From the NCBI GenBank assembly GCA_022495995.1, contig JAFEMH010002439.1:124001-188000 (forward strand): a stretch of DNA of 64,000 nucleotides, given 5' to 3'. How positions within the stretch are numbered: the first letter of the stretch is position 1; every line of letters starts with the position of its first letter. This DNA comes from Adenophora triphylla var. japonica. Lineage: Eukaryota > Streptophyta > Magnoliopsida > Asterales > Campanulaceae. Positions 1 through 9,363 of this stretch are shown in pieces. The translations under genes were made by a program, and so were the position numbers. A model generated the notes under the pieces. That model saw only the letters and a program-made list of their open reading frames with translations, ran no database searches and was not told where the DNA came from.

Positions 1-1494
1 AAGTTCTTAGATCGCTTCTCAACTGCAGGAGCTCGAAAAATGACAGTGACCGATCTAAATAACTTGGTGCAAGCCAAAAATGAAAGCTCAATGAGCTACT
101 TCACCAAGTTCAAGGAGATGGTTGATAAGATCGAGGAGGATCTCACTGACAGGGAGGTGATCAATTGCTTTTGGAATGGTATTTCCTCGGCAGACATGGA
201 TTATGAACTGACGGTTCGTACAGTAACTACTCGACAGGAGTTGTTCGAGAAAGTTTATAACGTCGCACTAGCCGAGGAGAGGAAGGAAAAGAAAAATGGG
301 AAAAGCCCCAAGGTGGAGGTTGCTGATGACAAGAAGGACTCCAACAAGAATGGAGGAAACAATAAAAATGGCAAGAACAGGACTAGGGCGACAGAGAAGG
401 TGCTCGAGGCTTTCACTCCCCTAACGGTGAGTCGAACTGAAATCATGAATGCGGTCGAGCTGGCCCCACCTGCCCCCATGAACCCATGCAACAAGTTCAG
501 AAGAGACAATAGAAAGTACTGTGATTACCACAAAGACACGGGTCATCTTACGGAGGATTGCTTAGGATTGAAACGTATCATCCAAAGAATGGTCGACCAG
601 GGAAGGCTCGACGCATATGTGAAAAGGCCTCAAGCTGGTGGAGGCGAGCAGCCAGCAGGCGGACAGCAAGGACCAAGGCAACCTAGATTAAATTTTGGGG
701 TCATTACAGAGCAGGCTAGCAACACAGCCATCAAGCATAAAATCTTTCAGCTCAATAAAGCCCCACATGTGCCTCCAAGGAAAGATGTCAGGGATGAGAT
801 GATCAGCTTCTACCCCCACGAACTGGCAACTAATATGGCGGCTAGGGAGCAAGTTCTCGTCATCCCAGGTCTAATCGACGGATGTACGATGAGCAGACTC
901 TTAGTCGACACGGGGGCCTGCAAAGATATTTTGTTTTACAAGACTTTCCAAGAGATGGGTCTTAATGACGAGCAGCTTGAAAGATATGATGGCAGGTTGG
1001 AGGGTTTCACCAACCATCGAGTTGATGCCAAAGGACAGATTGAACTCGACGTCGACCTTGGCCAGCACCCCCACAGGGTAGTATCGAAGGTACAATTTAT
1101 TGTGATAGATGTGAACAGTGATTATGCTGCTATACTTGGTATTCCAGGTCAGGCCGCGCTTGGAATGGTGGCATCAATCCCCCACCAACGAGTCAAGTTT
1201 CCTACACCTGCTGGAGTGGGTTGTGTACAAGGCACAGCTCGAGCCTACCTGGATCATGTTCTCAGAGAAAGGAAGAAAAGGGAGTTAGAGATTGAGACTG
1301 CAGATGGTTACTTGAAGCTGTCCCAGTCAGTCACCAAAACTACCCGACTGTCAACGATCACCAATGTGGAAGAGTCGACCTATCGCTCAAATGACGAGGT
1401 CATGTTTGAGTCGACACGTCACTTTGAAACCACAGCGGTCGATCCAAATGTAGTTATGGTCGACCAAGTCCTCATAGGCAACCTATGCCTCTAG
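1..1494 (+). CDS. gag-pro: Gag-protease polyprotein of Tat element (5' partial)
   Basis: The frame is already open at base 1, so the ATG at 40 is internal and the product is truncated by the window edge. The first ~90 residues after that ATG resemble the end of a retrotransposon Gag. A lysine/asparagine-rich linker follows, then a zinc-knuckle-like motif CDYHKDTGHLTEDC at about residues 161-174. The aspartic protease active site reads LLVDTGACKDI, with DTG near residue 289. The frame stops at TAG 1492-1494, but the same frame reopens at once and leads into RT. The roles are particle assembly and polyprotein cleavage. Confidence 0.88.
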   Translation, partial: KFLDRFSTAGARKMTVTDLNNLVQAKNESSMSYFTKFKEMVDKIEEDLTDREVINCFWNGISSADMDYELTVRTVTTRQELFEKVYNVALAEERKEKKNGKSPKVEVADDKKDSNKNGGNNKNGKNRTRATEKVLEAFTPLTVSRTEIMNAVELAPPAPMNPCNKFRRDNRKYCDYHKDTGHLTEDCLGLKRIIQRMVDQGRLDAYVKRPQAGGGEQPAGGQQGPRQPRLNFGVITEQASNTAIKHKIFQLNKAPHVPPRKDVRDEMISFYPHELATNMAAREQVLVIPGLIDGCTMSRLLVDTGACKDILFYKTFQEMGLNDEQLERYDGRLEGFTNHRVDAKGQIELDVDLGQHPHRVVSKVQFIVIDVNSDYAAILGIPGQAALGMVASIPHQRVKFPTPAGVGCVQGTARAYLDHVLRERKKRELEIETADGYLKLSQSVTKTTRLSTITNVEESTYRSNDEVMFESTRHFETTAVDPNVVMVDQVLIGNLCL

Positions 1495-2523
1495 ATCGAC
1501 AATAACTCGGGGGCCACCACCACCACCAGCGAGGTTGCAGATAAGCTGGATGATATGATAGCTGAGGAAGCTCCACACCTGGGGGCCGAGGAGAGACAAA
1601 GAGTTAGGGAGATCATCATTGAGACCCTGCAGTTCAGAGATGGTCCATAGCTGGAGGCTGTGGACGAGCTAGAATCAGTAGTCACCAACCCTTCCTACCC
1701 CGACCAAAAAATTCAAATTGGAAAGCAGCTATCAGCCGAGGAGCGAGCAGAGATCATTGAGCTGCTGAAAGGGAGTAATGATGTCTTCGCATGGCATGTA
1801 GAAGATATGAGGGGAATAAAGGAAGAGGTCGCCGTTCACAGGCTTGAAGTCAACCCGACTATAAAGCCCAGACCCCAGAAATTGAGAAGCTTCGCTCGCG
1901 ATAAGGAGGAGGCCATAAAAGCTGAGGTACAAAAACTTTTAAGTGCAGGGATAATCAAGGAGGCCACACATACAACGTGGTTGGCCAATGTGGTCATGGT
2001 GAAGAAATTAAATGGCAAATGGCGGATGTGTGTCGACTTCACCACTCTAAATCTTGCTTGCCCGAAGGACAGCTACCCCCTTCCTAGAATCGACAAACTA
2101 GTTGATTCCATTGCTGGTCACTCCACCCTCAGCTTCCTCGACGCTTACTCAGGGTACCACCAGATTAAGATGCATGAGGACGACATAGTCAAGACGGCAT
2201 TTCAAGCGGCTGGAGGCATCTACTGCTACAACATGATACCATTTGGATTGAAGAATGCAGGTGCGACTTATCAAAGAATGGTGAACAAGGTCTTTGCCTC
2301 ACAAATTGGCCGAAATATGGAGGCTTACGTTGACGATATGGTCATCAAAACTAAGGTCGGACGTCACGTAGTCGACCTAAAAGAAACATTCGCCAATCTA
2401 CGAGCAAACGACATGAAACTCAATCCCAGCAAGTGTGTCTTTGGAGTAGCAGCTGGCAAGTTCCTGGGGTTTATGGTGTCCCAACGGGGCATAGAAGCTA
2501 ATCGGAAAAAATCAAGGCTTTAG
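1495..2523 (+). pseudogene. pol: Reverse transcriptase part of Tat pol
   Basis: The frame is the same as gag-protease, separated from it only by TAG codons at 1492 and 1648. The segment 1495-1659 is an acidic linker without a recognisable domain. RT motifs are intact: VDFTTLNLACPKDSYPLPRI, the LDAYSGYHQI active-site strand, PFGLKNAGATYQRM, and the catalytic YVDDM box at about 2326-2340. A one-base loss near 2503 breaks the frame just before MKAPTS, giving a premature stop at 2521. The enzyme copies element RNA into DNA in the particle. The two in-frame stops could be decay or a real gag/pol separator. Confidence 0.88.
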
Positions 2524-4397
2524 TCGACATGAAGGCTCCCACCAGTATCAAAGAAATACAACGACTTAACGGAAGAGTAGCAGCTCTTGGTCGCTTCATA
2601 TCTAAGTCGGCAGAGAGGTCTCTCCCCTTCTTCAAAGCTTTGATGGGGACGAAAAACTTTGAATGGACGACCGAATGTCATTCGTCGTTCCAACAGCTGA
2701 AGGATTACCTCGCTACTCCACCTCTCCTAAGTAGCCCGACCACTGGTGAAACCTTGTTCGTGTATCTGTCTGTAGGAGACAAGTCAGTTGCAGCAGTCTT
2801 GGTTAGAGAAGAAGAAGGACTTCAAAAGCCAGTTTACTACATCACCAAAGCCTTATCAGATGTGGAGAGCAGGTACTACAATGCTGAAAAGGTCGCATAT
2901 GCTCTAGTCGTAGCTTCAAGGAAGCTGCGAGCTTATTTTTTGGCTCACCCAATAGTGGTACTTACGAATGACCCTTTAAGGAAAATTCTTCATAAGCCAG
3001 AAAGTTCAGGTCATTTACTCAACTGGTCAATTTCCCTCACGGAATTCGACATCGAGTATCGACCTCGAAAAGCATTGAAAGCTCAGGCACTAGCAGACTT
3101 CTTGGTCAAGCTGACGTTCACCAAGGAAGACAGCAAAATGCAAGCTCAGAAAGAGAAAACCAAAGGAAAAGAGCCAGAGTCCCAAGTCGCCACTAACCTA
3201 CCCGACGATTGTTGGAAGGTCTACTCAGATGGGTCAGCGACCAAGAATGTCAGTGGAGCTGGGATAGTGCTAATTGAACCAGAATCTGGGACAGTGTATG
3301 AGGAGTCACTAAGGTTCAAGTTTGATGCTTCCAACAACCAGGCTGAATACGAAGCCTTGATAGCAGCCATAGAGTACGCCAAGTGTTTTGGAGCGACTAA
3401 AATCATGGCTTATTGTGACTCCCAACTGATAGTCAACCAGGTTAGAGGCGAGTACGAGGTACTTAGTTCCACTTTAATCAAATACTGCGACCTGGTGAAG
3501 GAGCTGATAAAGGATTTGGAATTCTGGGAGATTCAGAGGATTGGACGGGATGACAACGAGCTAGTTGACCTCCTCTCGAAGTTAGCTACATCGGACGAGC
3601 CACATGAAGAGCCCATCTCTTTCCTCGAAAATCCATCTTATGAGAGGATAAAAATTCAATGTGTAGAGGACACTTCAAGAAATTGGGTTTATGAGAAGTG
3701 TTGGATCGAAGAAATGAAGGCGTACCTAGAAAGTGGCGAGCTGCCTGATGACGAGAAGAAAGCTCGAGCTATCAAAAAGAAAGCTCCGAGGTACGTTATT
3801 CAAGGAGGCGATCTGTTCAGAAGATCCTACACTCGACCATTGCTAAAGTGCATCCACCCTCAAGAGGTAGCCCTACTGATACATGAGGTACACAGTGGGA
3901 TTTGTGGTGGACACCCGGGGGCCAGGACTCTAGCCGACAAGTTAATCACTTTGGGGTATTACTGGCCACACATGAGAGCTGACACTCATAACTTTGTTCA
4001 GCAATGTGATCAATGCCAAAGGTTTGCCAACCTACCTCATGTGCCAACAACGGAGCAAACTCCTGTGATCGCTGCTTGGCCATTTGACATGTGGGGTGTC
4101 GACTTGATTGGACCCTTCCCTCCCGCCCGGGGAAATTGCAAGTATGTGATCGTCGCCATCGATTATTTCACCAAGTGGGTTGAGGCCAATCCATTAGCTC
4201 GCATCACAGAAGAGAATTCCATCAACTTCATTCATGATTTCATTTGGTGTCAGTTTGGTTTTCCTCGAGCCATAGTGTCTGACAACGGCCTGCAGTTCTC
4301 CAGAGCCTTCGAAACAGAGATGAATCGGGCAGGAATCAAACATTGGCAATCTTCTGTCGCCTATCCTCAAGGAAATGGGCAAGCTGAAGCTAAATAA
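2524..4397 (+). pseudogene. pol: RNase H and integrase part of Tat pol
   Basis: This continues the pol chain after the frameshift near 2503. The C-terminal RT connection comes first, with an RNase H-like segment (YYNAEKVAYALV). A second RNase H domain follows with DGSATKNVSGAGIVL near 3229. Integrase then has the HHCC zinc finger (H...GGHPGARTL, CDQCQRF at about 4005-4025) and catalytic positions WGVDLIGPF, SDNGLQF and the glutamate in GNGQAEA. The frame ends two codons after that glutamate through another indel near 4395, so all catalytic residues are present but the protein is split. A second RNase H copy is common in plant Tat elements. Confidence 0.88.
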
Positions 4398-4933
4398 TAA
4401 ACTGGTTCTATCTGCACTCAAGACAGGTCTCGTAGGTCGACGCAATAACTGGTTGGACGAACTCCCCCTTGCTCTTTGGGCAGTTCGCACAACCACTCAG
4501 GGGACTACGGGGGAAACCCCATTCGCTCTCACATATGGATCAGAGGCCATGGCACCTGCTGAGCTCAGATTTCCTACTGCTAGGGTAACATTCTTCGACC
4601 AGGAGCAGAACAACATCAATAGATTGATCGAACTGGATTTAGTCGACGAGAAGCGAGATACAGCTTACCTGCGAATGGTCAACTACAAGCAAAGAACCAA
4701 GAGTTACCACGACAAGAAAGTGAAAACAAGATCATTCCAAGTGGGCGACTACGTACTAAGGAAGATCGAGGCAACGGGAAGGAGAACCCAACAATAAGCT
4801 ATCTCCTAAGCGGGAAGGTCCCTATGTGGTTACTCGAGTTGTCAAAGAGGGTACTTACATGATCGCTTACCCAGAGGGCGAGGAATTGAAGCATCCATGG
4901 CACGCTACTCACTTGATCAAATACTACTTCTAG
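4398..4933 (+). pseudogene. pol: Integrase C-terminal part of Tat pol
   Basis: After the indel near 4395 the frame runs through LPLALWAVRTTTQ and SEAMAPAEL, typical of the plant Ty3/Gypsy integrase C-terminus. A third indel near 4785 shifts the last stretch, which contains GPYVVTRVVKEGTY and ends HPWHATHLIKYYF before TAG 4931-4933. No chromodomain follows. In total pol carries two TAG codons and three frameshifts but no large deletion, so the copy looks only moderately old. Confidence 0.82.
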
Positions 4934-5084
4934 TTCAGTTTTCTTGATTAAAGTTCCAAAGATTAGTTCAGTTCGCAACATTTGAGTTCGTCGTAGTTCT
5001 AGTTCTTCATTTTGATGTAAACTTTTCCCTACTTCAATAAAAATTGCACCTTTGTTCGACTCAACATTGTATTACACTAACTTC

Positions 5085-5590
5085 AACAAGCTCAACTCAT
5101 AGTCAGCTTCGTTTTAACAAGCTCGATTCTTAATCAGCTTTGTTCACTTAAACAAGTCCGACTCTTAGTCGACTTCGTTCTAACAAGCTCGACTCTTAGT
5201 CAGCTTCACTTCAACAAGCTCGACTCATAGTCAGCTTCGTTTTAACAAGCTCGATTCTTAATCAGCTTTGTTCACTTAAACAAGTCCGACTCTTAGTCGA
5301 CTTCGTTCTAACAAGCTCGACTCTTAGTCAGCTTCGTTTTAACAAGCTCGACTCTTAGTCAGCTTCGCTTCAATAAAGCTCGATTCTTAATCAGCTTTGT
5401 TCCTCTAATGAGTTCGACTCTTAGTCAACTTTTCTTTAACAAGCTCGACTCTTAGTCGGCTTAGATTAAATAAACTCGATTCTTAATCAGTTTAGTTCCT
5501 TTAACAAGTCCGATCTTAGGTCGACTTCATTTATAAGCTCGACTCATGGTCAGCTTTGGACTCTTAAAATAGTTTCGACTCTGAGTCAAT
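5085..5590 (+). repeat. Tandem hairpin array in 3' region of Tat element (~31-bp unit)
   Basis: About 16 units of roughly 30-35 bp are built on AAGCTCGACTCTTAGTCAGC. Four unit types follow each other in order (GATTCTTAATC type, GTCCGACTCTTAGTCGAC type, plain GACTCTTAGTC type, GACTCATAGTC type), giving a tetramer of about 127 bp. Each unit can form a four- or five-pair hairpin. The array sits between pol and the antisense gene; hypervariable tandem arrays in this 3' region are known for plant Tat elements. 4934-5084 and 5591-5903 hold no further recognisable feature. Confidence 0.85.
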
Positions 5591-5903
5591 CTCGTTTATA
5601 AACATCCCTGCAAGTCTGAGGTCGACTAAATCCTTGAAGATCAAGTCAACCCTAGGTCTATGTTAACTTATTCGCCCTATAACGACTAGCTCGACATACA
5701 CATGCTGAAATTGAAAGCATACAACATTCAGAGATCTAAAGTCGACTACGATTACAAGTCTCCCAAAAGCGGGCCAAGACTTGCACAAAATAAGATTACA
5801 TGTTTCTATGCCTCCCAAAAACTGGGCCAAGGCATGCATATAATTTCAAGACAAAAAGCAAAAAAGTGTTTGGGACTTGTTCATTACAATCCATTCAAAT
5901 AAT

Positions 5904-6706
5904 TCATGAAGCCAGATCAGCATCGGTTTGATCGCCAGTAGCAGCTCGACCTTCTCCATCTCCTTCTTGTTCCTGGGGGCCTATGGGTTTACCCGACTCT
6001 GAAAACCTTTGCTTGGGAGTTTCACTGTCAGGGGCAGGCGAATCAGGTTCCTCAAGCTCGGATAAGATGGTAATGTAGTTCACTGGATTAACAGGAGGTG
6101 GAGTCCAAATTTCTGCCTCGGCGGCCGCGTCATCCTTAGCTATGAGCTCCAAGTCGTTGTCATTATAGGGCACCAAGCTATGGCCCGGACGAGCTGCCGT
6201 ATTGTAAGGATCTTCTGCAGCCCATTGTGCAAGTTGTTCAACAGAGATATTAAAAGCAGGATCCACTACAATACGTCGAGCCATGTGAGCTCGACCCACA
6301 TCCCAAAATGAACTCGCTTGCTTGGTAATCTGATTATGGAGCTCATCGCTTTCTTTGTAAGCCTCCACCGCCTCGTCCTTGGCAATTTTCACAGCATTAG
6401 TCATATCCACCTCCCACTGATGACGAGCAGTATCCAGTTCTTCTTGTTTCTTCGCCAAGGTGACTGGCACTTCCTCCAACTGTTGCTTGGCCAACTCAAG
6501 ATCAGCTGCCATCTTCTTCTTCTCTTCCTTGAGAAGGGCGAGCTCATTGTTGGCTTTTCCCAAGCTCTTCCAAGCCTCCTCCTTGAGCTTAATCTCATTA
6601 TCCTTGACAAGTTTCAAAGCTTCATAGGAGTTGTCCAAATCTGAATGCATCTCCTTCAGGTTGTCAAACTCTCCCCTCAATTTGGTGTGGTCCTCCTCCA
6701 GCTTGG
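5904..6706 (-). pseudogene. Antisense Tat gene, last exon (3' part)
   Basis: This is the C-terminal part of the antisense gene. It encodes a long coiled-coil-like stretch (EEDHTKLRGEFDNLKEMHSD onward, heptad-rich and full of K, E and L), then an acidic proline-rich tail ending at the stop near 5904. The Athila-like insertion split this exon: the preceding codons lie at 13446-13566. Removing the insert and one copy of the CTTGG duplication restores a continuous reading frame at the junction. The function is unknown. It is antisense to the element's own genomic RNA. Confidence 0.8.
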
Positions 6707-8043
6707 TGATGAGTGAGTTTTACACTCATCCATTTAATACTTTATGAACTTATTCTTAGCTTAATCATTGAGTTTTGTGTGTTTTAATGGGTGTTTTTAG
6801 TGTTTATTTAGTTTTCAGGGGTCCAAATGAAGATTGAGCAAATTAGAAGCATTTTGTGCCCACTTTGGAAGTTCAAAGAATCAAACTGTACTTTTTGGAA
6901 GTTCAGGGACCTAATTGCAATTTTGGAAAGTTGTGAGAAAAATTGATTTTCTAAAAGTCCGGGGCATAGTGGAAATATGAAAGTTCAAGGATAAAGTGCA
7001 ACATAAATTTTTATAATGTCCAAAAATGCGAAAAAAGGTGACGGTGCAATTATGGGACGAACTGAATACTAATTGGGTCAAAACAACAAAGGCCAAGGCA
7101 ATTGCAATGGCTGGCCATGAAGAATTGCTGGCCTAAAGGAAGCCTGTGGCCGAGGATTTAAGGCAGTTGGGCCGAAGGACTAGTTTGGGCTTGATTCATG
7201 GAAACTGTTCATGTGCAATTCACAGTTACTGTTCATTAGCAAACCTAGGAAATAAAAAGGCAGCACTTGTTGTTTTTTTATCAGAACATCATCTTTTCAT
7301 TTTTTTCATTTTTTCTTTTTTTCATTTTTATTTTGGTGTTCATCATGTTTCCCATGGATAGCTAAGCATCTAATTCTCGGGATTGGAGGTAACAATTTTA
7401 TGTTTTAAGTTTTAATTTTCATCATTTTCATATAAGACTTGGGATTATCAAGTAGTTTTTAATGAAATTTTGGAATATGTATGTTGCATGCCATATGTGT
7501 TCTTGAATGATCTTGAATTATAATTGTGAACCGCCAAATTCGCAATTGTAATTAGCCTTTGCTTGATAATTACAATTTGTTGAATCCCCGCCAAAAGATT
7601 CATAAGAATTGTGGTTCTTGTTGTTCTTCTTTTCTAAATGGATTTTCAATTAATCTATGAACGGGCCAAGGGAATAGATTAGTTGGAAACACTTGATTGC
7701 AAATCACCCGCCTACGTGTCCCAATCATAATTTCGTAAGAACGAACCCCAAGTATATTTTGATTGATGATTATTGAAATTTGAGCATAGTTGTGAACCCA
7801 ATCCCGAGAATTCCATTCCGTTTTATTGTTAAAATCTCTTCTATGCAAATTTAGTATTTTTTCAAAAGTATTAGTTTTAAAACAACAAAACTCTCGTTTT
7901 TTTTATTAAATCTTTGTCATAGCAATAATTTTTTCTACTTTGAAATACGTGTCTCGGTGGTTCGACCCTACTTACCCTATCTACAAATCAATTGTAGGTA
8001 GTTTGATTTGGAATTTATTTTTGACGCAATTCGACACTCGTCA
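6707..8043 (+). repeat. 5' LTR of Athila-like element
   Basis: It starts TGATGAGTGAGTTTTACACT and ends CGACACTCGTCA, 1337 bp. The first bases contain a small inverted repeat (GAGTG...CACTC). It matches 12103-13440 apart from scattered substitutions. Confidence 0.93.
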
Positions 8044-8047
8044 AAAT

Positions 8048-8065
8048 TTGGCGCCGTTGCCGGGG
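8048..8065 (+). promoter_or_regulatory. Primer-binding site, tRNA-Asp type
   Basis: TGGCGCCGTTGCCGGGGA begins 4 bases after the 5' LTR. It is complementary to the 3' end of plant tRNA-Asp, the usual primer for Athila elements. Confidence 0.88.
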
Positions 8066-8163
8066 ACACGTTTATTTTAAAGTTGATTTAATTATTTGCT
8101 ATTGTGAATATTATTTTGTATATATTTTTGTTTTAACTTGGTGACCGACGACTAAACATTCAT

Positions 8164-8652
8164 ATGGACTCAAGGATGTATAACTATGGCATCTATGAGT
8201 CGTGTGGAAATTGTGGATTATACTTTCATGGTTCTTATGAGTGCCCTTCGGGGACATATCCTTTTGAGTATTATCCACAAGAGGGGATGATGACGGGTCA
8301 AGGTCAAGTACAAGGTCAAAGTCAAGGAGAGAGTAGTTCGGGCAAAAGTTGCTTAATTTGTAATTTAAATACCCATGATATTATGGGGTGTCCATTGCGA
8401 GGTCAATTTCCAGAATTTCTCAAGAAAGCCAACGCAATGAATTCTTTCCAACCAAGAGTGCAAAATGATCCATTTTCCTACTCTTACAATCCGAGTTGGA
8501 GGAATCATCCCAATTTTTCATGGGGAGGAAATCAAGGGCAAGGTCATTTTCAGCAACAATACCAATCACCGATGCCACAACCGCAGCAACAAGGACCTGT
8601 GAGGCCAAGTGTGGAGGAAACTTTGCAAAAGTTTATTGTGGCCTCGCAATAA
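8164..8652 (+). CDS. Athila-type Gag C-terminal fragment with two zinc knuckles
   Basis: The predicted 162 residues contain two CX2CX4HX4C knuckles, CGNCGLYFHGSYEC near residue 15 and CLICNLNTHDIMGC near residue 60. The sequence YNPSWRNHPNFSW and a glutamine-rich tail follow, the usual end of Athila Gag. The large N-terminal capsid domain is missing. The frame starts about 100 bases after the PBS, so this short nucleic-acid-binding protein may be the element's only designed product. The following frames appear to continue the chain after stops. Confidence 0.75.
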   Translation: MDSRMYNYGIYESCGNCGLYFHGSYECPSGTYPFEYYPQEGMMTGQGQVQGQSQGESSSGKSCLICNLNTHDIMGCPLRGQFPEFLKKANAMNSFQPRVQNDPFSYSYNPSWRNHPNFSWGGNQGQGHFQQQYQSPMPQPQQQGPVRPSVEETLQKFIVASQ

Positions 8653-8718
8653 AATCAGGTGGCCATTGACCAAAGAATGGGGAACCAAGAAGCTTCAATG
8701 AAAAAACTTGAGAAATAA

Positions 8719-9363
8719 TTGGACAAATTGATAGAGGCAGTGATGAATCAAAATTCGACCATAGTCCATGCACAACCCAAAGAACAACTATTGGGGGACT
8801 CATTGGGGAACTTTGTCTATGAAGACTCCGATGAAGAACTTGAGAACGAACTACAACAAGAGCCACTTTTGGAAAATGAAATGGAGGATTTTGTCTATGA
8901 AACCTCCTATGAAAATTCCAGTGAAGTGCAATTGTATGATAGTTCGGGTTATATGGAGACGGAAGAAATTATGGAAAAATCATGGCATGAGCAAGTGGAT
9001 GAAATTTAGCTTGCTCTTTATGGTGAGATGTGGGGCAATGAATTTCAAGAAAATATGGTCACTATCGCTAAAATCGACAAGCCATGTTTGAATGAACACC
9101 AACCTCTACTCATGAAAAAGGCCAATGACGATTCCTCAATCATTTTGGTGATCCCTCCCATCTTTGAAGACAGAGAAAGTGGCAAGGACTTCCGAGAGAA
9201 GAAGCCCAAGAAACATAAAAGTCAAAAATTCCCTTGGGATCTAAATGGTCATATATCAAAGGGAATATTTATGGGGCTAAAACTGAAAGTGAAGACCCGT
9301 GAGACGGTGAAGTGGGCAAAAGGAAGGAAGGTGAAGGTTAAGATAACTTTGGCATCGGTCTAG
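8719..9363 (+). pseudogene. Acidic/basic continuation of Athila Gag region, broken
   Basis: Two frames follow the Gag fragment. 8719-9009 is very acidic (VYEDSDEELENELQQEPLLE). 9028-9363 is basic near its end (TVKWAKGRKVKVKI). The second matches the end of the coding part in the older Athila-like remnant at about 19800-19860, where GKGKKSKGKDN sits in the same position. No protease active site is visible. I see no catalytic function. Confidence 0.55.

Noticed and set aside
7146..7361. A 71-codon frame duplicated at 12542-12757
   Set aside because: It lies in the LTR, duplicated because LTRs are; no start context or homology supports a protein.
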